From assembly GCA_020062545.1 (NCBI GenBank), contig JAGUWD010000020.1:112688-176687 (forward strand): a DNA stretch of 64,000 nt. Direction: 5' to 3'. Source of the DNA: Thermodesulfovibrionales bacterium (GTDB lineage Bacteria > Nitrospirota > Thermodesulfovibrionia > Thermodesulfovibrionales > Dissulfurispiraceae). Below are positions 39,339-48,953 of this stretch, one piece after another. Under the pieces are notes generated by a model that did no database searches, had not been told where the DNA came from, and worked only from the letters and a program-made list of their open reading frames with translations. Position numbers and translations under genes: made by a program. How positions within the stretch are numbered: position 1 is the stretch's first letter; each line of letters opens with the position of its first letter.

Positions 39339-40850
39339 ATGAGACTTAAATTTGTAGTAAGTGCATTTTTCGTTATCTTATTTTTAGATAGTCATAGTTT
39401 TGCTGCCACTAGTCTTTCTGAAACTTATCAGGAAGGAATCAGTAACTACCAGGCTGGCAAATATGAAGAAGCCCTTGATACTTTCATGAAACTTTATTAC
39501 AAATCATCGCCAAGCGAAAATGACCCGGTATACGAATACTACATTGGGCTAACCCAGAAACAACTGGGCAACCGCAACATGGCAGTATATTTCTTTGAAA
39601 AATGCGTTAACAGAGACAAAGCGGTTTCAGATGCTTACACCGAGCTTATTGATCTATACTTTCAACAAGGTAATATCCAGAAGGCCGAGGAAATCGTAAG
39701 AAAAGCTGAAGAAAAGGGCATAAAACCTGCCGAAGTCTTTTTCCAGAAAGGATTAATTTTTGCAAAAAAGGGGTTAAAAAAAGAGGCTATTGATAGCCTC
39801 TCCAGCGCCAAAAACACAGACCCAAAACTGTCTTCTGCTGTTGACTTCCAGATAGCCATGGTAGAGATGGGGAGCGGCAATTACGAGTCTGCAAAACAAG
39901 CATTGAAAAACATTATTGCCACAGATCCGACTTCTACGCTTGCAGACTATGCACGACAGTATACAGAAATGCTTGCAAGGTCTGCTGAAGAACAGAAGGC
40001 ATGGAATTTCAGCATCGGTATGGGATATCTTTACGATACAAATGTCATTCTAAAGCCTCTTGATACAGCAGTTTCCAATGGCATCACAGGAGAAAGAGAC
40101 TCTGCCATTATCAATACACTCTCGGCAGGATATACAAAACTATTCTCTGGCGGTTACAGCCTATCTGCTCAATACTCACTATATTCCAGCAGACATTCAA
40201 CACAGGAGACATATGATGTCCTGTCGAATTCATTGTCTTTTATAGGTAGTAAAAACTATGAATGGGGGTCTGCAAATATTCTTGCCCAAGGGACATATGC
40301 GTGGATTAATGACCAGGAATACTTATCGGCATTGACGTTTTCTCCTATATTCCGCATTAAGCTTGCCGATAATTTCTATACAGACCTGTCTCTTGGATAC
40401 ACCACAAAAAACTACTTGCAGCCTCCATTAGCAAAAACTGAGGACAGAGATAGTAAAGGTATGACATATGGCTTTGGTATTGGCTGGTTGCCTTTCAGCG
40501 GGAAGGTTTTTGTTAATGCCAAGTACGAGCATTCTTATGAGAATACAGTCGGCGACAACTGGGACTACAGGGGGGATAGGTATTATGGCGTGGTTTCTTA
40601 TTCTCCTATTCAACAGCTAAGGCTTCAGGCTTATGCCGACATATTCAAGCAGAAGTTTGACAATAAGCATACGTTGTTTGGTGTAAAGAGACAGGACGGC
40701 ATATATACATATGGAGCGTCTTTAACGTGGGATATATGGAAAAAACTGTCAATCACTCAGTCGGTTTCGACCACAAGAGGTAGAAGTAATATTGTTGTAT
40801 ATGACTACAAGAGAAACCAGTATCAGACAATGCTTGAGTATAAATTTTAG
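39339..40850 (+). CDS. TPR plus outer-membrane beta-barrel protein (Slam/DUF560-like), copy 2
   Basis: 503 residues from ATG 39,339 (GGAGG site at 39,329-39,333; an upstream in-frame TTG is not preferred). Architecture matches copy 1 throughout: signal peptide ending HSFA, TPR domain with YQEGISNYQAGKYEEALDTF, and a barrel from FSIGMGYLYDTN to the C-terminal MLEYKF. By eye the two copies agree at roughly two thirds or more of positions. It is followed directly by two secreted proteins, the arrangement expected for a Slam-type exporter and its cargo. Confidence 0.72.
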   Translation: MRLKFVVSAFFVILFLDSHSFAATSLSETYQEGISNYQAGKYEEALDTFMKLYYKSSPSENDPVYEYYIGLTQKQLGNRNMAVYFFEKCVNRDKAVSDAYTELIDLYFQQGNIQKAEEIVRKAEEKGIKPAEVFFQKGLIFAKKGLKKEAIDSLSSAKNTDPKLSSAVDFQIAMVEMGSGNYESAKQALKNIIATDPTSTLADYARQYTEMLARSAEEQKAWNFSIGMGYLYDTNVILKPLDTAVSNGITGERDSAIINTLSAGYTKLFSGGYSLSAQYSLYSSRHSTQETYDVLSNSLSFIGSKNYEWGSANILAQGTYAWINDQEYLSALTFSPIFRIKLADNFYTDLSLGYTTKNYLQPPLAKTEDRDSKGMTYGFGIGWLPFSGKVFVNAKYEHSYENTVGDNWDYRGDRYYGVVSYSPIQQLRLQAYADIFKQKFDNKHTLFGVKRQDGIYTYGASLTWDIWKKLSITQSVSTTRGRSNIVVYDYKRNQYQTMLEYKF

Positions 40851-40870
40851 TCCCCTCAAGGAGGTGTACC

Positions 40871-42259
40871 ATGAGACAGTATAAGACATCAATAGTATTA
40901 ACAGCGGTTTTAATATTATGCATGGTTTTTAATTCCTATGCTGTAACCCTTTACAGCACTAATGGATACGACTACATTCCTATTACCGACACAACCAACT
41001 TTATGACTGGATCACATACCATGCAGGGTAACGACATCCTTACCACGGGGACTACCGTTACAATGTCGGGAAGCATATCAGGAATACCTGCATCGAAAGA
41101 CCATGTTGGCAGTCAATCCGGTTTTGATATTAGACCCTCAAACAGCCAGATATCCGATTTTGTCTTCTCGTCAGGCAATGTAAGGATTGACGCTGACATA
41201 TCAAAGATAACTGGCCAGCAGACTGGCGTATATAAGACCTCAGCAGGGGATATGGGTGTATTAAAAATAAACCTCCCGACTACTTCAATTTCTGGTGGTT
41301 CTTATAACATTACTGGCAATGTCACCAGAGTACAGATAGAAAGCTCCCCAAATATTGATATAGCTCTCACAGGTTTTGGGGCAAGCGGTAGTCATACAGT
41401 AACAGATACCAATGGGATTACGCCTAACGGAACAGTAATGGGGGACGTATCTGGAGAAGTTCTCGGCAATACAGCCACAAATCAGCTTTTGGATTGGGGA
41501 ACTGCAAGACTTTCGGCCTCAACGGGATATACAAGCCTTTCGAGTAATTTTGCAATACAGATGCAGCAGATGGGCAGTGTTGGCAGTCAGCTTGGGTTTG
41601 TTGGAACAACAAATGCTGACGGTTCTGTATCTGGCAAAGCATATGGGACATTTATAGATAACGAGAACAAAATCAAGGTGCTTTCTGCTGACATAAACGG
41701 CATCTACTCGCCGACAACCTCTACTCTCAAAATGGCAGCAGCAGGGGTAAGTATGGATGTTAATAGATACATTAATATGTTGTCTACTGCTCCAACAACA
41801 CTGCAGAATCTCGGCATTCCAATCACAGAAAGGTATGTAGCTACCGTAGGAAATGGCGCCTTCTACGACGGGACAGGAAGCAGTATCGGGACGTTTACGG
41901 CTGTTGGCTTGAACGAACTTAAGCTCAGGGGCGACGATGCTGCAAAAGGGATTTTCACCCTTATTTCAAACGGAGATTACTCGTTAAATGCAAATAAAAC
42001 AACTACTGATGCTTATAGACTGTCCGTTACGGCTACAGCCCTTGATACAACAACATATAGTATAGACATAAAGGGAGCAGGGCAGGGATCAGGCGTAAAC
42101 GGTTACACAAGCCTTATGCAGCCTGGCAGTGTGGTAAAGGGACAGGTAACAGGCACAGGCACTAACGGTGTAGTGTTTAATGGAATAGTATCAGGGAATT
42201 GTACTGGCAGCCAATCCGGTGCAATATCTGTTACTGGTGCTGGGTCGTGGAGGAAATAA
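40871..42259 (+). CDS. Secreted beta-rich protein, putative cargo of the TPR-barrel exporter
   Basis: 462 residues with a signal peptide (about 1-24) and a Gly/Ser/Thr-rich, beta-strand-like remainder with many GxVxG motifs. From about residue 260 the sequence (ADINGIYSPTTSTLKMAA, IPITERYVATVGNGAFYDG, ending GAGSWRK) is homologous to the C-terminal domain of the next protein. No lipobox Cys is present, so the product is probably soluble or non-covalently surface-held. It lies 20 bp after TPR-barrel copy 2. No catalytic motif is recognised. Confidence 0.68.
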   Translation: MRQYKTSIVLTAVLILCMVFNSYAVTLYSTNGYDYIPITDTTNFMTGSHTMQGNDILTTGTTVTMSGSISGIPASKDHVGSQSGFDIRPSNSQISDFVFSSGNVRIDADISKITGQQTGVYKTSAGDMGVLKINLPTTSISGGSYNITGNVTRVQIESSPNIDIALTGFGASGSHTVTDTNGITPNGTVMGDVSGEVLGNTATNQLLDWGTARLSASTGYTSLSSNFAIQMQQMGSVGSQLGFVGTTNADGSVSGKAYGTFIDNENKIKVLSADINGIYSPTTSTLKMAAAGVSMDVNRYINMLSTAPTTLQNLGIPITERYVATVGNGAFYDGTGSSIGTFTAVGLNELKLRGDDAAKGIFTLISNGDYSLNANKTTTDAYRLSVTATALDTTTYSIDIKGAGQGSGVNGYTSLMQPGSVVKGQVTGTGTNGVVFNGIVSGNCTGSQSGAISVTGAGSWRK

Positions 42260-45200
42260 TGTTTAAAAAGTTTTTCATGGCATTATTGGCAGTTCTAATA
42301 ATATCATCTATATCTTATGCTCAAATAGGCACGGTTATTGACACACAAGGCGAAGCAAGTGTTATCAGGAATGGACATACTGCATTCGAAAGACTTTCAA
42401 GAGGAGAACCATTAGAGCCTTTTGATGTCGTAAGGACCATTGTTAACTCTACAGCAGATTTGTCGGCATATGGAGTAAAACTTCATATACCCCCTTTATC
42501 AAAGCTCAGGTTATCTGAGGATGTAATCCATAATACCGACAGGAAGCAGCCAGTTATCGAAGTGGAAAGAGGTATTGTCAAAATTGTCGGACAAGATACA
42601 ACCAACCGTGCTGGATATATAAACAATATAATCATAAAAACAGGGGGTATATCTATTACGGCAGAAAGAGGGTCTAATATAGCAGTAGCTTATAACAATA
42701 ACACGGTTGTCATAACAAATGAAAAGGGAGATGTTTCTATCCTCAATGGTAGAGAAAGAATAAGAGTTAGGACAGGAATGGTTGCTTTTGTCTCGCCTTC
42801 GGGTATCACAATGAGAAACATTACACAGACAGACAAAAATGTTCTACTGACTGAGGTCAAAACTGATGTAAAGAAACCTATTCCAGAAAAGGAAACATCA
42901 CTACTGTCTAAGAATAGTAATACCTCAAATAACACAAGTTTTAATGGTGGCATTCCTACCAACACCAACTCGAGTTCCAGCAGTAACAATACATGGGTAG
43001 ATCCATCTCTATGGAATACGAAAACAAATTTAACTGTTCAACCTTGGGGTGACTATCGTCTTGGAAGAACGCTCAGCAGTGGTGTTTGGGGACAAGGTGA
43101 TTATATTTCTGCATGGATAGTTCCGAATGTAGGTACCGATTCAACTCTTACAACTGGGAATACTCTTCACCTGTCGGCCCCATATAAACTGCATGAAGTC
43201 TATGATTGGGACAATAATATTGGTGCTAATAATTATATCCCTCTTACACAGTATTATGGCGTAGCTTCTGAGGCAGATTTAGGATTTACAATCCGGTTAG
43301 GCGGTAATGTCGTCAATACAGGCATGCCGGGTTTTGCCGTTGCAGACAGTGCTGGCAATAAATGGTTTGGGATATTTGCTGGGATCTCAAAACCCGACAA
43401 CACTTTTAAAATAGACTACAGGTTTATGTATATAACCCCTTCAGGCGAGATAGGATATGGAAAACTTGACAGCACATTCACTGGGGACGCAGACACTGTT
43501 AATAACATTCTGAAAGCATCTTCGCGATACACATTGACGCCGGTAGGAAATATAAACTTTGCCGATTTCGAGGCAAACCCCTGGAACTATTTCTCTTTAA
43601 GCAGCAGTTTAAATTTTGATTCTTCTTTATTTGATAATTACAGTGAGGGTTCTAGTTTATTTTGGTGGCAAGGGGTAAACAAAGGAGTTTTTCTTGGTGT
43701 CAACAATGGCTTGCTGCTTCAGCCTGCACCATCAGGGAATAAGGTATTTACAGGGAGGTTAGATTGGAATCAATATAACAAGGCTGTTTTCACAACCAAC
43801 TGGGCCAACGGCGAAATAACAGGTACTTTTACAGGGAAATATATAAACGAAAACATATACGGAACATCGTCTGGAAGTGTATTTGGAGTATATGATAACA
43901 CCGAGAATAATTATGCTCTGGTAGTTTCCGGAGATATAACAGGCACTCCTGTTTCTGCTTTTGTAAGTGGTTATGGGACGTGGGATACTGTAAACAATTA
44001 CCAATGGACGCATGGGTATGCTACTCTTGCACCAACCAGCTTATTAGCTGCAGGGAACAATATTTACGGCTATGGCTATGTCCAGAATATTCCACCAGGC
44101 GGAAAATACATAGATATTGAAAATGGTTATAGTCTTAGTGCAAACAATTTGGGATGGGATACATCAAAGGATGTCTACGATTCAAAAGGTCTTGGTATTC
44201 TGGATGTAGACAATAAGCTGTATAGCGGTAATTTTATAGGCGTTTACAGAAGGGTAAACGGAGAGGCTGGGATATGGAGATACAATATCCAGTCATCGGG
44301 CAACATTGATGCAGACGGCTATTACGATATTTCTGGGTCTGTTTCAAATTTTATTCCTATTGAAAATACGCTTGTTACAGTAGATAGACCATCTCAGGTT
44401 TTTGTTTCGGCTTTGGATTGGTGGAATTTAAGTCAAGGGTACGGCAGTCTCAATACAAACGGGATAACTATTAGTGCTGACAGCCAGCATGCCTTCCAGA
44501 TATTCGGTTATTCGCTTGCCGACTGCACATCTTTCCCTTGTTCAGCATTAAGTTGGGGATACAGCAACGGGAAACTGTCTGGCCTAAAATACACCAGCAT
44601 GTCACCTTCTTTTTCTTTGATTACTAATGACCCGGGTCAAATGGCAGGCTATGTCATTACCGCATCCGATAACCTTAACGGCACTGTAACAGGGAAATAC
44701 TACGGCGGCAATATGTCATCAAATATAGGAAATGGTGATACTAATGTGTATCTTACAGCAGGGGATGTTACTGGCGCATACAATCCAGCAACATCCACGC
44801 TCAATATGGCGATGATAGGAACGCATATGAGCGTAAACAGTTATCTGTCGATGGTGGATGACCCTGCAAAACAGCCAACCTTGCAAGCAATGAACATCCC
44901 TATTACCGAAAGATACAATGCGACTGTTAATGGTGGTACATTTTACGACGCATCAAGTAATGCAATAGGAAGTTTCACAACTGTCGGACTGAATAAAATA
45001 AGAGCTTTTGGCGATACCACAACTGAAGGGTTATGGACAATGCAAATAACTGGCAACCATGCAATAGATGCAGGGCAGTGGAGTATGAGTGCTACAAGAC
45101 TTAATCTTTCTGCGTCTAACCTTGACGGCACTTCTTACAATATAAACATTAAAGGGCAAAACGGCGGGCAATTAATGTCAGGTGGTGTTTGGAAAGGTTC

Positions 45201-45327
45201 AGTTATAGGTACTGGCTCAAACGGAATGACCCTGACTGGCGGTGCTGCCGGGACATATACTGGTGGAGATGGGCTTGGTGTAAGTGGAAGCTTTACCGGT
45301 GTGGGAGGTGGATCGTGGAAGAGGTAG
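42259..45327 (+). CDS. Large secreted FecR-domain protein, putative surface adhesin cargo
   Basis: 1,022 residues from ATG 42,259 (GGAGG site; TAATG overlap with the previous stop). Signal peptide about 1-21; FecR domain about 22-165 (GTVIDTQGEASVIRNGH, VIEVERGIVKIVG, IKTGGISITAERGS); a Ser/Asn-rich linker near 205-235; a long beta-rich Gly/Asn/Tyr/Trp region; and a C-terminal domain (last ~200 residues, from GDVTGAYNPATSTLNMAMIG to GGGSWKR) shared with the preceding protein. FecR domains occur in large surface proteins. The shared ending is a candidate export or anchoring signal. Confidence 0.75.
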   Translation: MFKKFFMALLAVLIISSISYAQIGTVIDTQGEASVIRNGHTAFERLSRGEPLEPFDVVRTIVNSTADLSAYGVKLHIPPLSKLRLSEDVIHNTDRKQPVIEVERGIVKIVGQDTTNRAGYINNIIIKTGGISITAERGSNIAVAYNNNTVVITNEKGDVSILNGRERIRVRTGMVAFVSPSGITMRNITQTDKNVLLTEVKTDVKKPIPEKETSLLSKNSNTSNNTSFNGGIPTNTNSSSSSNNTWVDPSLWNTKTNLTVQPWGDYRLGRTLSSGVWGQGDYISAWIVPNVGTDSTLTTGNTLHLSAPYKLHEVYDWDNNIGANNYIPLTQYYGVASEADLGFTIRLGGNVVNTGMPGFAVADSAGNKWFGIFAGISKPDNTFKIDYRFMYITPSGEIGYGKLDSTFTGDADTVNNILKASSRYTLTPVGNINFADFEANPWNYFSLSSSLNFDSSLFDNYSEGSSLFWWQGVNKGVFLGVNNGLLLQPAPSGNKVFTGRLDWNQYNKAVFTTNWANGEITGTFTGKYINENIYGTSSGSVFGVYDNTENNYALVVSGDITGTPVSAFVSGYGTWDTVNNYQWTHGYATLAPTSLLAAGNNIYGYGYVQNIPPGGKYIDIENGYSLSANNLGWDTSKDVYDSKGLGILDVDNKLYSGNFIGVYRRVNGEAGIWRYNIQSSGNIDADGYYDISGSVSNFIPIENTLVTVDRPSQVFVSALDWWNLSQGYGSLNTNGITISADSQHAFQIFGYSLADCTSFPCSALSWGYSNGKLSGLKYTSMSPSFSLITNDPGQMAGYVITASDNLNGTVTGKYYGGNMSSNIGNGDTNVYLTAGDVTGAYNPATSTLNMAMIGTHMSVNSYLSMVDDPAKQPTLQAMNIPITERYNATVNGGTFYDASSNAIGSFTTVGLNKIRAFGDTTTEGLWTMQITGNHAIDAGQWSMSATRLNLSASNLDGTSYNINIKGQNGGQLMSGGVWKGSVIGTGSNGMTLTGGAAGTYTGGDGLGVSGSFTGVGGGSWKR

Positions 45328-45830
45328 AAATAGAAACAAGATGTAAACGCATATGCGGAGATGACGCACCCTGTTTTACTGACAATAAAAAACAAATCTC
45401 TTGTATCTCTGATATGGTTATAAATAAAGTATGGCCGGTGAAGGGGTTAATCGATGCTGCTGTAAAAAAGAATGAATGTTCAGAGGTGGCTGATATTCTT
45501 GATATAGCAAATAATAGTATAGACGAGCTTATAGAATGGGTAAAACATCTGCAGGCTGAGCATCATCAAAGAAGCGATGTTTCGCAGCGTTCTTTCAATC
45601 GCATTGCTATCTTTCCTGATATAAAAGATCGAGTACAAACAGGTGTTATACAATTTGGAGATGATTGGCCTGGAGTCTTTTTGCGGGGAGGCGATGCAGC
45701 CCCTCATGGATTTTATTTAGATTCGCTTTTAAATTGTATTGAGCGAGGCGAAACGCCAGACCCGATAGCCATTGGTCTGATGCGTGGGCTTTCGAAAACT
45801 TTATGCAGTTGTAAGGTGCAAGGCAAATAA
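45315..45830 (+). CDS. Cys-containing protein, paralogue of the PilZ protein N-domain
   Basis: 171 residues. The start is taken as GTG 45,315, with GGGAGG seven bases upstream and a 13-bp overlap with the FecR gene; a longer upstream frame is a shadow of that gene. Residues ~8-80 (RCKRICGDDAPC, SCISDMVINKVW, IDELIEWVKHLQ) parallel the N-terminal domain of the PilZ protein at 37,309. The rest (WPGVFLRGGDAAPHGFYLD) differs and has no PilZ motif. Function unknown, but the pair brackets the exporter-cargo module. Confidence 0.65.
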   Translation: MEEVEIETRCKRICGDDAPCFTDNKKQISCISDMVINKVWPVKGLIDAAVKKNECSEVADILDIANNSIDELIEWVKHLQAEHHQRSDVSQRSFNRIAIFPDIKDRVQTGVIQFGDDWPGVFLRGGDAAPHGFYLDSLLNCIERGETPDPIAIGLMRGLSKTLCSCKVQGK

Positions 45831-45833
45831 ACT

Positions 45834-47240
45834 ATGATAAAGCTTACCGACAAAGGGTATTACATAGACGCAGAAACTAATGAACCTGTAACTGTTTTTG
45901 GGAACGGATTCAGACTTGACAATCGCAGTAAAAAGATTCCGATATATATTCCGGACAAATTTCGCTCTGGACATCTCCTCTGGATAGCGACAACCCGGCA
46001 GGGCAAAACAAGAGTGATTGAAAATGTCTGCGAACAGGACATTTTAAAAGGATATTCTATCGCATTTATTGACCCGAAATGCGATACCGATGCACTTAAT
46101 AAAATAGTCGCAGTTGCTAAAAAAGCCGGACGGGAAAAAGAACTTATTTTCATTAATCCCTTTTATCCGCAAGTCAGCGCGCCATTCAATGTCTTGCGCT
46201 ATTTCTTTATTCCCGAAGAACTCGCCGGCATAGTTACATCGGGAGTAGAAGCGGGGAAAGACCCCTTCTTTCAGAAGATCGCCTACGAAATCAGTATTGT
46301 GGCCTGCATCGCCTTAGTAACTCTGGCAGAGTATGAAGGCAAAAAGGCAGTTTTAAACCTTAATGATATAAAAAACATTATACCTCAAGCTTCGCTTCAG
46401 CAACTTCAACAAAATGTTGCTGCTATAGATAGGGATAGAGCTTACGAAATGGCAGAGCGAATTGACGACATCTACAATCTCTTAGAGGCAGGACAATTAG
46501 CCGGTGATCTACAGAGAATAGCATCCTCCCCGCAGGACTATTTCAATAAAGTAACGACATCTCTAAGGGTTGCACTCACAGAATTATGCGTCGGCAGCAT
46601 CGGCAGAATTGTAGGAAAAGCGATAGAAAATCCCTGCATGAAACGACTTGAGCAGGGTGAAAGAGTGATATTGGTAGTGCAACTTGGCTCAATGACAGGA
46701 GGTCAAGCATCTTTTAATCTGGCGAAAATTATATTTTCGAGCTTTTCTAAATTTGCTGGTAGGAGATTTTTGTCAGGAAAAGTTATTGACCCTCCTTTTT
46801 CAACAGTCATTGACGAATGCCAGTCCGTGCTTTACAGGGGCATAGACGATTCGCTGGCAAAAGGCGGCGGAGCCAACTGGTGGATAAGTCTATTCTGTCA
46901 GGACCCCTCACAGGTCTGGGGAGCGCTGGGCAAGGATTACGGCAATGTTATATTTGGAAATGCAAATACAAGGGGTTTCATGCGCTGCCCGAATACTGAA
47001 ACAGCAGAGTACGCATCCGGTCATTTCGGTACAGTTGATGTTTTTTCCCCGGTTCTGAGCGTTGGAGGCAGCCCGACAGTACGCGAAACAGAAAAGCCGA
47101 GGGTAAAACCAGATGTATTTATGGATTTACAACCGAGGCAGTTTTACCTTAAGACCTACTCCGGCAATTATTACGGAAAAACTTCTAAAGTTTCTCCGTC
47201 AGATTTAAATATCATATACCCGGAGATCAACGTATTATGA
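45834..47240 (+). CDS. TraD/TraG-like conjugative coupling ATPase
   Basis: 468-residue ATPase of the type IV coupling protein family, which brings the DNA-relaxase complex to the transfer channel. Walker A is LWIATTRQGKTRVIE (about 49-63; first Gly of GxxxxGKT is Ala), with the usual SIAFIDPKCD strand after it. Walker B is FSTVIDECQS (about 321-330). The protein is shorter than typical TraD and shows no clear N-terminal transmembrane pair. It overlaps the relaxase candidate by 4 bp, as traD and traI are adjacent in SXT/R391-type elements. Confidence 0.85.
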   Translation: MIKLTDKGYYIDAETNEPVTVFGNGFRLDNRSKKIPIYIPDKFRSGHLLWIATTRQGKTRVIENVCEQDILKGYSIAFIDPKCDTDALNKIVAVAKKAGREKELIFINPFYPQVSAPFNVLRYFFIPEELAGIVTSGVEAGKDPFFQKIAYEISIVACIALVTLAEYEGKKAVLNLNDIKNIIPQASLQQLQQNVAAIDRDRAYEMAERIDDIYNLLEAGQLAGDLQRIASSPQDYFNKVTTSLRVALTELCVGSIGRIVGKAIENPCMKRLEQGERVILVVQLGSMTGGQASFNLAKIIFSSFSKFAGRRFLSGKVIDPPFSTVIDECQSVLYRGIDDSLAKGGGANWWISLFCQDPSQVWGALGKDYGNVIFGNANTRGFMRCPNTETAEYASGHFGTVDVFSPVLSVGGSPTVRETEKPRVKPDVFMDLQPRQFYLKTYSGNYYGKTSKVSPSDLNIIYPEINVL

Positions 47241-48676
47241 GGCTTATTCTCCTGATAACCGGAATCTCCTGCATATTATATGCGTTATACGGCTTGTTCA
47301 GTAATAAATTCCGCAAAATACCAACTTTGTCCTTAAAAAAAGAAAAAATCACACTTAAAGAACTCTCAAAATTATGGCTTGAGCCAGTGGGCGATGACAG
47401 CAGAAATGAACATACTGAGAAAAAGATAGAAGAACCGGCACATTCAGAAGAGAAAAAGACCGAAGAAATTCAAATCAGCTATAAGCATCAGGAAATCAGA
47501 GATTTTTATCTCAAACATATAGCCAATAAGGATTTTTCCCGGTTGCACGAAAAGATTGCCCGGGAACTATTAAATATTCTCGACCGGGAAGGAGACTGCC
47601 CCTCTGTAGTCAACTCCTTCAACGAAGACGAAGGCAAACTGCCGAAAGATGTTTATGACATTCTTGCGCGTACATCTCTTCTGCAGCATACCCTTAATGT
47701 AACAGAGAAAATGATAGAATTGTTAGGAGGTTCTGGGCCTTTTTTGTCAAAGGCAGTTATCACCGCCCTCGCCCATGATCTTGGGAAAATACCCTCGCAC
47801 CGGAAGTTGTATGCTACCGGGGATCATCCTCTTGTCAGTATCGGATTGTTAAATCAGATAGAGGCATTCAACAACGCGTTTTCTGACGAAAAAAAAGATG
47901 AGATATTCAAGGCAATTAAAGACCACCATCGCAACTCCGATGAATTCCTCTGTCAAAAACTCAAGGAGGCGGATCAGGCTGCCAGACGGAAAGAACTTGC
48001 AGAAAACTCAAAAAATATTATTCAGAATGCCGCTGCTAATACTCAAACCGAAGAACCCGTCCCTGAATCAGCATCTCTCGAATGTCCTGACAATAGCGTC
48101 AAGGAGGGCTATATCATCCCTCATTTTATTTCCGACGAAGGCGATAAAAAGAGACCCAGCGATACGGATATATTCGGCAGCCCAGTAAAGCCTGAAAAAG
48201 AGAAAGTAACCATAATTGAGCATGACCTGCCGTGGTTCGACCCAGAGGAATTTCTCAGCGAACTAAATCCGTATATCAACCGGCTTAATGGCGGCCGTTG
48301 GGACGCCTTCAGTATGAGCAATGGCTATGTATATTTTCAGGTAAAAATCCTCTGGGAAGTTGTAAAAAAAATAGCCCGGCGGAAAGGCAATACAGAAGTA
48401 CTTTTGGGAGATGCCGATGAATCCATGAGGCAAAATATTCTCTTTTCCATCGTAAATCGTCTCAGAACAGATAAAGACGCTATAGCCAGAGGACTGATAC
48501 AGGATAAATATTTCGGAGCTCCGTTTATTGTAACAATGCGGGACGGCAAAAAATTTGACAAAGGCTACTATACCCCTTTTGTGGCCGAGGTATTCACTTC
48601 GACTGTTTCGGAACTCGAGGCCCGAAAAGTCGGCAAACTCAAAGACATTGTGGATGTAAGCCCGAAATACGAATAA
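47237..48676 (+). CDS. HD-domain protein, MOBH-type relaxase (TraI_2-like) candidate
   Basis: 479 residues with a short N-terminal membrane segment (LILLITGISCILYALYGLF). An HD-fold domain at about 130-255 shows TSLLQHTLNVTEKM, ALAHDLGKIPSHRKLY, GDHPLVSIG and IKDHHRNSDE, in the order of metal ligands seen in MOBH relaxases. A C-terminal domain (about 330-470, LPWFDPEEFLSELNPYINRL) resembles the TraI/DUF1528-type winged domain. It would nick at oriT and pilot DNA. Adjacent coupling ATPase supports this. The N-terminal membrane anchor is uncommon. Confidence 0.7.
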   Translation: MRLILLITGISCILYALYGLFSNKFRKIPTLSLKKEKITLKELSKLWLEPVGDDSRNEHTEKKIEEPAHSEEKKTEEIQISYKHQEIRDFYLKHIANKDFSRLHEKIARELLNILDREGDCPSVVNSFNEDEGKLPKDVYDILARTSLLQHTLNVTEKMIELLGGSGPFLSKAVITALAHDLGKIPSHRKLYATGDHPLVSIGLLNQIEAFNNAFSDEKKDEIFKAIKDHHRNSDEFLCQKLKEADQAARRKELAENSKNIIQNAAANTQTEEPVPESASLECPDNSVKEGYIIPHFISDEGDKKRPSDTDIFGSPVKPEKEKVTIIEHDLPWFDPEEFLSELNPYINRLNGGRWDAFSMSNGYVYFQVKILWEVVKKIARRKGNTEVLLGDADESMRQNILFSIVNRLRTDKDAIARGLIQDKYFGAPFIVTMRDGKKFDKGYYTPFVAEVFTSTVSELEARKVGKLKDIVDVSPKYE

Positions 48677-48678
48677 AG

Positions 48679-48697
48679 GGTTACCTTAAGAGTATTT
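48679..48697 (+). promoter_or_regulatory. Iterated element motif, copy 4 (degenerate second half)
   Basis: GGTTACC TTAAGA GTATTT, starting 3 bp after the relaxase stop and 26 bp before the next ATG. Confidence 0.5.
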
Positions 48698-48704
48698 ATA
48701 CAAT

Positions 48705-48953
48705 ATGAATCCATTTGATCTGATAAATCCTTTAAAGCACATACCGCAGGATCGGTATGTCTCGTGGTGGCAAGTAGCCTTTGCCACAATCTTTAGCGGC
48801 TTCTGGGCGAGGGTTATTGCAGTAGTTTTGTTGATTCTTACGATATGGCTTATGACTAAAAAACAGGCAAGGATTGCATTTATATGTCTAATGCTTATAT
48901 TTGCAATAACCTACGGCTCACCGATCCTTAAATTTACGGGACTAATCAAATGA
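48705..48953 (+). CDS. Small two-helix membrane protein
   Basis: 82 residues with two transmembrane helices (VIAVVLLILTIWLM and IAFICLMLIFAITYG). It overlaps the next gene (ATGA). No family recognised. Its place after the coupling ATPase and relaxase genes suggests a transfer-related membrane component. Confidence 0.65.
   Translation: MNPFDLINPLKHIPQDRYVSWWQVAFATIFSGFWARVIAVVLLILTIWLMTKKQARIAFICLMLIFAITYGSPILKFTGLIK

Noticed and set aside
45189..45314. Longer N-terminus for the Cys-containing protein before GTG 45,315
   Set aside because: Those codons are the out-of-frame image of the FecR protein end (Trp/Arg/Cys rich) and there is no ribosome site, whereas GTG 45,315 has GGGAGG.
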